From positions 27,089,001-27,153,000 of the forward strand of contig NC_091020.1 of assembly GCF_041296385.1 (NCBI RefSeq): DNA of 64,000 nucleotides, written 5' to 3'. Shown here piece after piece: positions 34,585 through 47,649 of this stretch. How positions within the stretch are numbered: the stretch's first letter is position 1; each line of letters starts with the position of its first letter. The notes below the pieces were generated by a model. The model saw only the letters and a program-made list of their open reading frames with translations. It made no database searches and was not told the origin of the DNA. The stretch comes from Aphelocoma coerulescens. Taxonomy: Eukaryota > Chordata > Aves > Passeriformes > Corvidae. A program made the translations under genes and the position numbers.

Positions 34585-37344
34585 GCAGGAAAAATGAACT
34601 GTGCTAAAGAATGAGCTGCTTTGGTCCCAGCCAGGTCCTCTTCACCTCTGCAGTGGGAAAGTTGGGATTATTTCTTTAAGCTTCCTATCTTCAAGGATTT
34701 AAACAGTCAAAATATTCTGCTTGAGTAGTAAAAATGGCTTAACATCTGTGACACATTGATGTTTTCTATGTTAAAATTTGTCATGGTGACTTTTTAAATT
34801 TTCCAAACCCCAGCTTTCAGGCTCTTCATGTATCAGACAGGTAATACAAGTCAGCAGAGTATCAGAACCATGCTGAATGTAACAGATTCCTTCTGGTGGT
34901 ATTTTGCTGTCCTTCGCCTGGAGTTTGCTTTCTAAAGCAATGAACCGTGGGTTTTTATTTTAGCTGGAGTGAAAGCTAGAGAGGTTACTTTTTTATCAGA
35001 TCTTACTGCTGGTCTTTAATATGGTTTGAGTAAAATGTTTCCCAGTAAATGGAGTGGCAAAGGAAACTCATAATGTTGTTGCTGTTGCAGCATTGTGTGA
35101 CTGAAAACTGGATTTGCTGAACTACAGCAAAACTTTTCAGTACTGGCACTGACCTGCTGTGTACAGCACTGCGAGCAAACCTGCGAAGGAGCTTAAGCTG
35201 CAAATTAATAACAACTCATTTGCACAATATATCAAATACCACATTGATGGGACATGAGATTTATTTATCTTTTACAAGTACTCCAAAGCCATTGTTAAAG
35301 TACACTTAATACAATCAGAATGGAATTGTATTCCTTAGAAACAATTAGTTCTGGAAGAGTTCTTTATGTGTACCTTTTTACTCAGTGCATTTATATTATA
35401 GGCATATAACTAAGCAAATCATGCTGTTTCAGAACTCCAATAAATTACCAAATTATCCAATAAGTTATACCAATAAATATATCCTGTCTTATTACCCTCA
35501 AAGAGCAGGAGGCAACATGAACTGTTCCGTTTCAGGAACATGAAAATACATTTTTTATTCCTTTTAGAATCTTCATGATATCTCTCAGTGAGATTTTACC
35601 AAAAATTAATATTTTAGAGACTCCTGTTCAACTCTCTCAGAATTTTAATTTTATGCAAAATTTCCAAAGTCATTTGGCTTGAGGTTTTCTCTGTGTTATT
35701 CATTAGTCCCCCTGGAGCTTGAAAATTTCTGTTTTAGAATTAGCAGTTCTTTTTCTGAATCTTTGCTTCAGGATACCTCCCAGGGAATCCTCCGCGTGCT
35801 CTCTGGTATCTAAGCAAAATAGGTGTTAATACCCAGTATTAAGATATGTTAAAGAACCATCAGGATTAATAAATGCTGTATTTCTGAATAAAAAGGCTAA
35901 AGAAAGAATGGGAATGTTGGCTTTGTTGTGCAGGAAAATGATCTCATTGCATTCAGTTAGTGATTTCCAGCACTCCTTTCTGACTAGCTGACATGAGACA
36001 ATTTCAAGCTCAAGCCCAATTAATTCTCATCAATAGATTTTCAGTCCTAAAGATGTTATTCGTGAAAATTCATTCACTTGTGTTTTTGGGCTTGAGAGAA
36101 AAACAAAACAAAAATCACCTTAAAATAAGCCAAGTGTCAAACCTCTGTGGATGTTGGTAACCTTGACCACTCTCATCGAGAAGTGCCCCCCTAAAGACCC
36201 AATGGAATTAGTGATTTTCTTTCCTTCATAACACAACTGGGACAGAGAAACCCCATTTTCTTTGCAGGAATGCTTGGACGCCCTCCAGTCAACTGAGAAC
36301 AAAGAGTTGTCTGTCAGGGTCTGGGGAGCCCCAACATCTGCTTTTTAAACAGGATGTGGGGAAGGCTAAAATCCTTTCCATTTGTGACGCTAACATGGCT
36401 TTGAGAACACCTGGAATTACTTGATCCAGCATTTGAATCTTCTCTCTGGAGCTGATTTCTGATAGACTAAATCCGTTTAGGGGCTAAGTTTCTGTGTTGT
36501 GTAGAAGATTGGGCAGATTTTCCACTGGAGGTTCTTGAATCCTAAAATCTGAACCCAGCCCTCCCTTGGAAAAGTGTAAAATAATTTCAACAAATAACTT
36601 CAGGGAGACTGTTCATTCTGTTTCTAGCTTTTATTAAAAAATCCCCCAAACCCCAAAACAACCTCTAAAACAAAATAATAAACAAACAAGCAAAATCTTT
36701 TAGTAGTTTTTACTGCATTTCATTGTCCACTAAGAATTTTGTAAGCAAGCACATCAAATTTTTGCCTTTGCTTTTGTTGATTGCTTTCTGTTTTAGTTGA
36801 TTTAATTTGTGTGAATGTTCAGTGAAGCAGAGAATATTAAACACATAAACAGGTTTAAGGAAGTTGCTTCTACGCTTAAAAGAGTGCTAAAAAATACCTG
36901 TGCATTTTCAGTAGAGCATGAAAGTGTTTCCTCTGATCATTGTGTGGTGAAATGGCCCAAGCAGCCAGCTTTTAGCAGAATGTATTTCAACAGTTTCTAA
37001 GATAAATGGCTAGCTAATAAAAGGAAGAAATATTTTGGTAGACAATTTGTGTTTCTATACTTCTTCATATTAATTAATCAGTTTGTTTTCAACTAAATAT
37101 GCTGTTGGAGAATTCTGTCAAAATTTTACATAAATAGTACTGTTTACTTTTATTACATTTGGGATTGGTTTTTGTGTATCCTGTCAAAAAGATTTGTTGG
37201 GTATGTATTATTTTGTTTGTTTCATTTGCAATGAGGAAACCGTAATGGGCTACCATGCCCTGACTCTAACACTGCTAGATTTAAGGAACAGCAGTTACAA
37301 AACTTGTCTGGGAAACTTATAAAGCTCTACTTTCTATTTCAAAG

Positions 37345-37366
37345 TTTTTTTTTTTTTTTTTTTTTT
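37345..37366. repeat. Homopolymer T22 tract
   Basis: Twenty-two consecutive T on the plus strand, with no retrocopy features beside it. Confidence 0.9.
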
Positions 37367-38021
37367 AATTCAGTGGCCTAATTGCCTGCATATTAAGTAG
37401 TGTAGAATTTCTTAATATAAAAATAAAGAATATGTTTCAGAATACATATTGTAATAAATTTTACAAAACAGTTGTAATAAAAAAATGGGGTTACAGTCAT
37501 CTTTATTTCTGGTAATTTAAAGTTGGTAGGAAAGCTCTCAAAGTAAACCGTTAACAACCATACTTGTAATTATATGTTTTTGAAACTAGTAAATAAGTAT
37601 GTTAATGACTGCTTCTTGTATTCATTCCTCATCATTTATGATAGCACATAATCTTAAAAGTATATCAACTTGTGTTTGATGTTTTTAAAATTGGAAAACC
37701 CCTGTAATTAAGGGGGTGATGCAGAACTTATTGAAGAGTAATTGAGTGTGTTTATTCTTGTTTTGTTTTTATGGTAAATCCCAAAATTTGAGGATGCTCA
37801 TGGATATTTCAGTCAGCTGAGTTTCTGCTGGTTTTCTTGAGTATGAGTCTCAGTGATGTGCTCAGAATATTAAAATCTATTTGTATTCAGCTTTGGTTAC
37901 TAAAAATGAATGTTCAATTTCATCTGTTGTATAATTCTCATCTTAAAAAAAAAATCTTTAAAAACCCACAAATTACAAAAGAGTTAATGTCTCAGATGGG
38001 TTTGTTGCATCCTTAGCAGAG

Positions 38022-38058
38022 AATACTGAAACTATAGCAAAATACTGAAACTATAGCA
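38022..38058. repeat. Tandem duplication with 19-base period
   Basis: The 18-base sequence AATACTGAAACTATAGCA occurs twice without mismatch, separated by a single A. Perfect identity suggests a recent local slippage event. Confidence 0.95.
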
Positions 38059-39524
38059 CTGGGCATAGATATGCCCATATGCCAACTTCATAAGTTCAAA
38101 TAAAGATAATGATAAGATTATTTGAAGGATTAATTTTAAATCTAAAAAAATAGGGAATATTTTAAATGTAAAAAGTTGGGTGCTGGAAGGAAAATCCTGA
38201 TGACAGCATTGGTGTTAATCTGGCTGGTTCTGGCTGGCTCTTTCTGCTGGCGGTCTTAATGCCGTGTAATCCTTCATAATCTAAAACCGGCTATGCACTT
38301 CCTTTTATTGTGAAATAAAATATCACCTAGAGGTAAAAAGAAAAGAAAGAGTAACAGTTACAAACAAAAACCTCAATGTAAATAACAGATGTTTTTCTAA
38401 TTACTTGGGAGAAAGTATCATAGTTGCTATAAGTTTTACAATAATTTTCCATTACTATGCTGCTGGCAATCTATTCAACATTTAAGAAATTTGTTTTTCT
38501 GTATTTCTGTTCTGAGAGGTTTGAGCTGCACCTACAGCTAGAAGCTGCTGTGCTGTTGGCTTGCTGGAATAAAGTACAATAAATATAATCCTAGATGTTG
38601 TCTGTTAAAGTAGGAAAATCTTATTAAAAACATGTCATTCTTTATGAATGCTCTAAAAGTAATTTTTTAATGTTAGAAACATGTTTTTTAAAAATAGTAA
38701 TACCTGACTTGATGTTTTGTTATCTTTTTCAGTCAAATATTTTCAAACATTTTTTTAGTAAATTTTAAGTAAATTTCTGCATCTTTCTGAAAGGGACAGT
38801 ATAAGAAAAGTATAGCAAATATGAAAGACCATTTAATGGTGGTAAAGGAAAAAATTAATCTCTTGAACAAGTTATTTCATCAGTATGTGAGAGTAGTTAA
38901 AATGTTACATAATTTCTGTTTCTCTGAAGTTCATATATGCGTGTTAATATTGGCAATGAAGAAATTTTCTTGAAATCGTCACTGAGCTCAGAAAGTTCTG
39001 TGCTGTCCAGAGCATACAGGGAATAAATGCAAAAGCATTTTGATGTTATAATTAAATGTCAGTGTACTACAAAGATTGAATAATATAAGGTTTTCATGTC
39101 AGAAAATTCTTTGACAAGTTTGGCATTAGATTTTTGTGGGAGATATCTATAGTAGATCATTACGTAAGTATTTTTAATTACCACTAGTCCATGTAATAAT
39201 ACAGAAGTCAACTAATAATTATGTTTAACTATTACAGTCAGGTTAACATTGCATTTTAAAGTTTTAAAGGATATAAATTTGTTTTCCTTTGCATGTGTTT
39301 AAATATCTTGAAAATAGTTTAGTTTTCTTTCAGTTGCGTAACTGTACTTTTCCGTTATGGAGCCATTTTTATTCTTCTAGTTTAAGGGAAAGTGTTTGCC
39401 GAACAAAAAATATCGTAGTGTGTTACCTGCATGCTTGAAAATGAACGGGAAATAAAGAGCAGTCGTGTATATTATGAATTCCCTGTCTAGACACACATAA
39501 ATATATTGTACAGTGTCTTCTTTC

Positions 39525-39541
39525 TTTTTTTTTTTTTTTTT
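39525..39541. repeat. Homopolymer T17 tract
   Basis: Seventeen consecutive T following a pyrimidine-rich lead-in. Confidence 0.9.
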
Positions 39542-39899
39542 GGTTGGAGTTTAGGAGGCTTGAAACTAACTGGATTTTTTTAAAAAATAAAGTTTATGTT
39601 AGATTCCTTTCAATTTTTATATCCAAACCAATTATCAGTGCTTTCGTTTCAAGTATTTTTAAGGAACATGCAAAATAAAAATACCTGAGAATTATTTGGT
39701 AACTTCTATAAGAGCTGCAAAAAGCAGTGACTGGAATATAGGGCAGATGAAATTACAGACAGCTCAGTAATCTACCATGATACTGCAATAACTAATTAAA
39801 AATGTAATAACTAAGTGAAAGCATGAGGATGTTATGTTTCCCACGATGCTTAGGACAGGAGCAGTCTGTCGGTGCTAGAACAAGAGTGGGCAGTTGCAG

Positions 39900-40310
39900 T
39901 AAACCTGCTGAATTACCCACCTGGCCTGAGGCGTGTGGACTGCTCACCCGCAGCTCCACGGTGGCTCTGGTCGCGCGGCCGCCGGTGGGACCCGCGGGTG
40001 TCCCACGGCCGCCTTGGAGCCAGAGCTGTCGTCCTCGGTACCACCACGGGACAGAGACCTCCCTGTGCCATTCCCCTGCGCACATCTGACAGCAGCGGGT
40101 GCCTCCACCTCAAAGACTTTGTTAAGGATTAGAGGGCTTTAGCCAGGGTTCTGTGGTTTCGTTGCTCCGAGCGTTGGAAAACGCAGTTGCAGCTTACACG
40201 GGTAGAGGTTACAATCCGGTTTGAAAAATGAGCTACAAGAGGTCCCCATAACGCCGTGGATTAAATAATGTGAGTCGAAGCACCAAACAGAACAAAATTA
40301 ACGGTGGAGA
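39900..40310. promoter_or_regulatory. Isolated intragenic CpG-rich patch
   Basis: About 400 bases are sharply richer in GC and CpG than the surrounding AT-rich sequence, including CGCGCGGCCGCCGG and GACCCGCGGGTGTCCC near 39,970-40,005. Scattered CpGs continue to about 40,300. Several frames on both strands are open as a by-product. On the minus strand a frame beginning MCAGEWHREVSVPWWYR at 40,085 runs to CTGCGG followed by a good donor, GTGAGC, with GT at 39,951-39,952, so an antisense first exon is possible. Retained CpGs imply the patch is unmethylated in the germ line. It could be an alternative promoter, an enhancer, or a young GC-rich insertion. I see no TATA box and no known element. 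Confidence 0.5.
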
Positions 40311-40948
40311 GAACAAAGGAGAGGAATAACACTGACAAGTAAACTGGGCACACAGACTACTTCTGGAAGTACTTGGGTTGCCTTGAGACAAAAGTAAACA
40401 ATTTAAGAGTTATTTGCCAGTATATATTTGGCTAATGGTAAGGCTCTGCAATATCTTGCATACTTTTAAATTTACGTATTAATTAAAAATAGAACATCTC
40501 ATTCCCATGTGAATGAAGTGGGATACTCCCTGAGTGCAGTTTAAAAGATCAGAATTATAATTTAAGCCATAGAAAACACAGGTGCAGAGAACATAAATAA
40601 AATTGCACATGTTTTAGCCATTCCTTATCATGAACTGTTTAATTATCCTTCTTTGCTTGTAATTGAATATAGCCAAACCAGGCTTGTGTTTATGAACAGC
40701 AATGCGTGATATTTCTTACAAGATTCCTTTATGAGATTGCCATATTAACTGACACTCTTGACCAAAAGTCGTTTTATTACCTTTAAGCCTGTCAGGATCA
40801 GTAGGTGATTCTTTTTTCACAGCTTGATATCAGATGAGACTAGTGTGGCACATGGAAATAGTATTTGTGCTAAGATGTAAAAGATTAAGTTTTATTGCAC
40901 AGAGTTAAGAAAGCTTGCAGCTTTTTCTTTTTAAATGGGCATGAAGAG

Positions 40949-40969
40949 CATTGATGTGCATCATCAATG
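40949..40969. repeat. Short perfect inverted repeat
   Basis: Arms CATTGATG and CATCAATG flank a five-base loop. No function is evident. Confidence 0.6.
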
Positions 40970-41745
40970 GTAATAGTCATCTCTGAGGAAAAAGCACCTG
41001 CCAGGAAATTTCATGGGGCAGGGAAAGACTGTCCATGCCATGGTTTTTAGTGTAAAGCCCAGTTGGAAGTAAATGAGGTTGGATGTTTTTGTTGACTTCT
41101 GCACAGCAAACTGATATGTCTGATTTGTATTCCCAGTGAATAAACATCTCTATCACCAAGCCCGCCTATTGTTCTCAGCGAAGGGAGAGTGCATTACTTT
41201 AACCTCTGGAAGGAGGCAATGTTACCTTTGTGTGGGAAATATGTGGGTTTACTTTACCAGTTCTGGCTGTGTTGCTGTTGCTTGGTGCATCAGTAGGATG
41301 CTGGTGGTCAGGAGGGCTTTATTTTCCAGTAGTCTGAAGACCTCTGGATTTCAACTTTCTTGACAACTGGGATTATATGTGGCTTTCAGTGGCCTTCTCA
41401 AGCTGCTAAAATGGCCACATTCTGCTGTGATTTGCCCATCTTGGCCAATTGCAATTGGGAGTTTTCCATAACTTTCATGTGGAAAGTGTTGGACAGAAAG
41501 AAAATATGAAAGAGGGGTGAAACCCCCATAGAAGCTGGTGGACCTCTGAAGTCAGTATCAGAATTGGAGTCAACTCATTTATTAGTAATTAAGAATGACA
41601 CTTCAGAAATAACCATCCCCCAAAACAGACTTGCCATCACAAACAAGAAAAGAAAATATCACTTTTCTTGAGGTTTGCTATGTGGAAGCAAAATATAGGC
41701 TTTTATACACATTTTTCAGTTTGGGGAGGAGCTAGGTTTTTTCAG

Positions 41746-41767
41746 GCTAGTGTTAGGCTGGAGAGAG
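41746..41767 (+). other. Candidate 22-base microexon (weak)
   Basis: Twenty-two bases lie between a strong acceptor (CTAGGTTTTTTCAG) and a good donor (GAG followed by GTAAGA). The length is not a multiple of three (phase 0 to 1), so it would shift the frame against the phase-0 candidate at 60,066. A noncoding or cryptic exon, or chance, is likeliest. Confidence 0.12.
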
Positions 41768-42031
41768 GTAAGAGGTCACCAAGCTGTTGGAAGAATTACT
41801 GTGGCATTGCTGCAGTTAGTGGGTTTGTCATGTTGGGGCACTGGAATGACATTGTGGCTGGTTGATCTCTTCCAGAAACCTCTGAACTCCGAGAATAAGT
41901 TTAGAGGTGATTATAGTATGCCGTATCATTTACATAACTTATCTATCAGTAACACTTCCCTTATTGTCAAGTGTGTGTGTTTATATATACGCCTGCTGAA
42001 AAGACTGGGTTCAAAGGATAAACTCTGACAG

Positions 42032-42062
42032 CCATGTGGACTCTATGTGACCTTGTCAAAAG
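42032..42062 (+). other. Candidate 31-base microexon (weak)
   Basis: The donor is ideal (AAAAG followed by GTAAGTA), but the upstream acceptor (AAACTCTGACAG) has only a weak pyrimidine tract. Entered in phase 0 it reads PCGLYVTLSK and leaves in phase 1, which no other candidate here continues. Confidence 0.12.
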
Positions 42063-45000
42063 GTAAGTACCTCCTCTTTGGTTGTACTGCTTTTCATAAA
42101 AGAAAAACCAAATGCCCGCATTAGCCATTTCTTCTTCCTCTACACAGGCTATGTAGGACCTGTAAGAAAAAGGAGCAGGTGTGATTATAGGCCTTAAGCT
42201 TTTGATGACAATCTATTTTAGTGTTTGTTTATAAGCATTTTATGTTGTTAAAGACTTGACTCACATTTAGGATAAAGGGCTGAAATAACAAGGATTTGGG
42301 TCACTGTCGATAGTCAGCAATGTCTGTAAGTGTGGCTTTTTCACCAGTTTTCATGCCATATTAATCACAAAGTTTGAGAGCAGTGGTGGGACCTGTCTCC
42401 TCGCCATCAGTCCCCAGCCTGTGTGCTGGATGTGTCAGCACAATGCCGCTGGCAGATGGAAGAGTTGCAGTAAATATGCATAGTTATGGTTTAACTGAAA
42501 AAGCTGTGGGAAAGGAAATACATTAATCCACTGTGGCTGTTTTTGCTTTTAAATAAGCCTCTGTAGTAAATTGTGAGTTTTTCCTGGACTTACCCTTTAA
42601 ATTTCTAGATTCCTTTCTTGATTGGAAGAGGGAGTAGAATAAAAATTGAACTGAAGCATTAAAAACCTTTTAAAAACCAGAAGCAACTGAAAGTTGATTA
42701 GGTTGTGCACGTGGAAAGAAGTCCTCTTCCATGTGGCCTTTTTCTTGAACATGCTTCAGGAAATCTTGGTGTAGGCAGATCATAAAGTGTGCACTATGTG
42801 TACAAGTGCATTATTTGTTTAGGTGGTGTTGTAAAAGTGATGTTTAGGAAGTGCTTTAAGGCCAGAAAAGATCACATCCCTGAATCTGGGAAGAGGTAAA
42901 CTTGATGAGCAATTGAGTACAAACTTGATATTTGAAAGTATACTAAATGTTTGATCTTTTAACTCTTTTAACTTTCTTCCTACATAATCAGGAATTTCAC
43001 TGAAAGAGTGAATCTGATTCTCTGTCTTTGCTATTTGCAGTTTTAGGAACATTTAACATATAACTGCTTCAGCCAAAAAGGAGAGGACATTAAAAATTTT
43101 TAAAAACTTTTTTTTTTTTAAATTCAAAAGTATTAATATGGTTTTGAAAATGCTTTTGTGTCTCAGACACCTAATTTTTGTTTTGATTCTTATGTCACCA
43201 TTTTGTTATTTTTTCAGTCACTACAATTTTTATATTCTAAAAGGACCTGATATGCTAAGAAGGAAATTTCATGTGCCATAAAAATTTGGAGGAAAATATC
43301 TTTTCCTCTCCCATTTCTCCACCTCCACTTGTTGTAAATCACTTTTGAGGTGCATGAAAGCTTTATTCCTTACTTTTACATTGACCCCTGCCCAGTGTGG
43401 CAGCAGTGCAGGATACCACGGTGGTTGTTCCAGTGCAGGGTCTCCAGTGTCTCCATAGGGTTCTGAGGGAGGGGTTTAGGCTCCTGCTCTCTGCAGATGC
43501 CACAGCTGCTATGGCATGTGGCAGCTAGTTTGTGTGTTTGATGTTGATGTGGGTGTTGCTGCAAGGGCTGGTGACAAGTAGCTGTGCACTGAGGACATGG
43601 GTAGCAGGAGCCTAAACTTTCTCTGTAAGAGTGCTGTTAAAATTGAATAAAATGCCTGCTCAGAATGGGGTAGGAGCGGCAGAGGTGGGCACTGATCCAA
43701 GCCTAATGTATCTGCAAGCCGTGCCAGTTGCATTTGGTCCTTGTTGGGATGGATGAAGCTGTGGGCAGAGCTCTGTGTTGTTACATCTCAACCCATTTCT
43801 TGTGCTCAAGCCAGTTTATTTTAAGCTATCTTGAAATATCTCTATGCTGCACCATAGTGGGTAATGTATGCAAAGTCGTGCATCTCAGTGCTATCAGTTG
43901 CAAATTACTCTCCTGTCAAATGGAAACCTTGCAAGGAAAAAAGATAAATAGATGTAAATAGTGTAAGACTCAAGCTAAACAGTTGCTGACTTTTAAATAT
44001 TGGTCTCTTGCTTTCCAGAAATTTTTGTGGAAGCTGGAAATACTCTAGGAAAAGGTGGCCATCTAGGGATACTGCTGAATTAAGCCATGGCTTATGTGTG
44101 TTCTGTTGTGTCAGTAATTTCATATCCTCCTAAGAGCTTGTCAATCTTCTTACAAGGGTTTGATGTGAACAAAGTCAGGGCAGAAGCTGATGTAAAATAT
44201 GTATTACACAGCCAAGTCATGCAGAGTGAAATGGGTAAACCCACGTGCATATGTCCTGTGGGCACTTCCTCACTGGTTAAATGTTATTTTTGTCAGGTCT
44301 CTCGTGGTACTTATATACATGATCCATTTTGTTCACCTACTTGTGACTTTTCAACACTGAAAGCACACTGAAAAAATGCAAATATTACTAAAACAAGCCA
44401 AAACTCAGGAAAACTGTATCAGAGCTGATTAAAAAAAAAATTTACCTGAGTACTTTGTGAGCAGAATAGCTTCAAGTTCAACTCTCAAAGCAGTTTTTGT
44501 CCTTAGAGAAAAATCCTTTCCAGAGAAAAATTGCGTGTTAGCCAGCGCTAGCTCTGATGCAGATGGGGCACCTAATTCCCTTCTGAAGCAGACATTGTAG
44601 CCATGTAAAAAGGAGAAGATGCAGATGTTTTCCTTGTTCAGGTCGTCTCCTCAGTTAATGCCATACTATGCACCATGTGTGCACCATGTCATGTGGATCC
44701 TGCAGTTCTCAGAAAGGCTTTCTTTAAACATACACTGCAGCATTCCAGAGCTGTGGCGACACGGATGCCCATCGCAACCTTTCTCCTTCATGCATCTTTT
44801 CTAGTGCTTGACCTATGCCAGATACATAAGTATCTTAGGAATGAAGTTTTACAGGCTGATTTCCCTTGCTGCTTGTTTTCTCATGTAAGACTTCTTTCCT
44901 TTCCTGCACGAGTTGCATTTATTTGTTGTTAGATAAAAGGTACAATTTCTTGTTCACAACCACAGGATTGCAATCTGAAGTTTCATTAATGTTTGCACAA

Positions 45001-45153
45001 CTTTCTGCCACCATTGCGTTTTGAGATACAGAATGTGAATCTCTTCTACCCCACAAGCTGATGGATTACTTTTCTTCTTAAGTGTTCAGTTGTTCTGTGA
45101 CTTGTCAAAGTGAGATACCCCAGATGTTTCCATCCTACCAGAGTAGGGAAGAA

Positions 45154-45175
45154 GTTTTCTTGACCTCAAGAAAAC
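45154..45175. repeat. Near-palindrome, two 10-base arms
   Basis: Arms GTTTTCTTGA and TCAAGAAAAC are perfect reverse complements with only CC between them. As a two-fold symmetric site it could bind a dimeric regulator or simply be chance. Confidence 0.8.
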
Positions 45176-45696
45176 AGACTCAAGAACAGCCTAATGTTTT
45201 GTTGAGGCAGTAAACTGTGATTCCAGCCTCCTGTCTGAGGGCCTTGTAAGCAGTGTCCCTAATGGAAATATCCACTGGCTCATGTGGAGACTGAGAGGAA
45301 GGATTATGCCATGTTATTGAGTCTATTTCAGCATCTAGAAAACAAACTCATCAGCTGGGGGAACAAATTCCTCAGTCTGTTGTATTTTGGAAACAACCTT
45401 CTACTTAATTATTTTAAAACTTCTTTAAAGTACCTTTTGTTGCATCAGAGGACGAGAACAAAGCAGTCTTATACCAGCTGTCTTTCTGATAAATGTCCCT
45501 ACACAGACTACCAGAGGCCATGACATTCCTGTTACCCCATCTTGATAATCTGAAAATCATCTGTGCTGGAGCATCTGCTCCAGGGCAGTAACATAGGAAT
45601 ATCAGATAAATTCTGCATTTTATTCCCTGGTGGATACATTCTCCAGCAAGTTATACAATAAGATTGTGTGAGGAAAAGGCATTACACCAAATCCTA

Positions 45697-45723
45697 ATTC
45701 CTAGGGATCTCTTCCCTAGGAAT
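45697..45723. repeat. Perfect hairpin, 11-bp stem
   Basis: Arms ATTCCTAGGGA and TCCCTAGGAAT flank a five-base loop (TCTCT). The stem is perfect, but pairing beyond it is patchy, so it is too short for a normal microRNA precursor. Confidence 0.85.
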
Positions 45724-47649
45724 CAGAAAATTAGAAATATATTAATGACAGTGCATAAAGGTATTGATGACTAGAAGAAATGGGACTGACTCTCGACATA
45801 ATTATGTTATCTAAGAAAGAAATCTTACACTAATCTTCAGAAAGGCCACTGCTTAATCCCTGTACATTATATCAAAGCCCTAGGTCTGCTGCACTTCAGC
45901 TGGAGAACTTGATTCTGGCAGGTTTATTGCAGCTTCTTGGGCTGTCCTGAAATTTGGGGCCTCATTGCATGATGGGATAAACCTTCTAAATCAGGGGATA
46001 ATCTGCTGTTTTGCTTCCCAAAATACATCATCCCTCTACCATAGTTTTTCTTTCAAGTTTTACTGCTTTTTTTATATGAACATATGGGAGTAGCACTATT
46101 TTTCTGATCCTACCCCAAAGCAGCAGGAGCTGTGTGTGTTTACCTGCATAGCACTGAACCTCCTTTATCTTTAGCTGAGCAAAACTGAAAACTTGAAAAT
46201 TAGTTTGGGGGGACAAGAGATGCAGGGATCTGATGTGCAGGAGATACAGATTACCCTACACATGCAAAGGTCACACTGCCAAAAGGGCTTTTAGTCTCTC
46301 AGAAGTCATGAAAATCTGAGAAGATGTTGTACATTAGCCCGTTGAACACAATCTTTAAACAGCCAATTTCAGTTTCCTAATGTTGGTTATCTTGGTGTAT
46401 TTTAGCATGTTCATCAGAGGGCTATGAGGCTTTTAGCATTCCTCTGAAGAACTGATTATTGCTGACAAATGCGACAGAAGGTTTGTTCATCAGTAAGTGA
46501 ATATTCATCGTAATGAATGACATTAAGTATGCTGATTAAATAGTAGTGGCAATCAGTAAGTTCTAATAAAATTAGCACCAAGTGCCCTGTTTTTTCTCTT
46601 GATGAATCAGATCTCTGAAAACCTGTTAGAACTCGATCTCTTTCTAAAGAGTTTCCCTGATTGTTTATGAAGACGTACCTCAAGGCATCAGTGACATCTT
46701 GTCCTTGTTCACCTCCCCTCTGCTCTGTTAGTTGTCAGAAGCTCTCCAGAGCGCCAAGCATTGCTCTTCAGGGGGTTGTTCAAGCGTGCTGGAATGCAAA
46801 GTGACCTTTGCTATTAACTAATGCTATGGAGATCAGTGGAAATGCAGTAGAATATCCCAGTGGTAAATCTGGCATCCTTAATTTCAATTGCCTGTATTTT
46901 TCTAAATCTTTTGTGCAACCAGGCAAGTTTGAGCTCCATGTGGCTCAGCAGTGTAAGCTAATTCAAGAATTATGAGCAAGTGTTACTTTCCAAAGTCATC
47001 TGCGGTTCAAGGTGCATTGTCAGGAACATGGATTTTGAAGACATTTAACGGCATCAATAGCAATTGAATGAAACAGCCTAAAATTTAATTCACTTCAAAG
47101 ATTTTTTTAACAAATTTGACATCTCACACAAGAGCTTCATAGCACAAAAGTATGTGACAGTGATGCATAATGAAATGTAATGTTGTTGCACAATCCAAAG
47201 TGTTTGCCAAGGAACAGAGAACTATAATCTTCACAGAAGAGAGAGATAATAAGTTGTTAATCTACTTATTGTTCCAGCTACTAATATGAGCAAACATCAG
47301 ATTATTTTGAGAAGTACTGTGTATGTGAATATTTGTAATAAATAATTTCTCCCGCATTAAGTTCCAGGGCAAGATTATTATAATGTGCTGACTTTGGCAC
47401 AGAATGTGAAATCATTTAGAAGATAAAGCCAGTACAGAGTGTGTCAGCTTGCTTTTTAAAGCAGTGTCCCTCTACGAAAAAACACAGCAAGTATTGTGTA
47501 ATCTTAATTAATGGGCTGCTTTGCAAGCATTTAAGATATAAAATTTCTGACTGGTCATTTTTTAACTCTCAAATGAACCAAGCAGGGACTTCCTGCTTGA
47601 GAGAGGCACTGGCTCTGAATCTGTTGCTGCATTGCACCTGAGATCTTTG

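Larger units (their letters stand above)
21946..41745 (+). other. Putative intron, mostly featureless
   Basis: This is long intron-like sequence. From about 29,000 to 39,800 it is strongly AT-rich, with many ATTA/TAAT cores and few open frames over 60 codons. Apart from the simple repeats, the CpG patch at 39,900-40,310 and the hairpin at 40,949 listed separately, I see no gene, RNA gene or recognisable mobile element. Confidence 0.45.
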
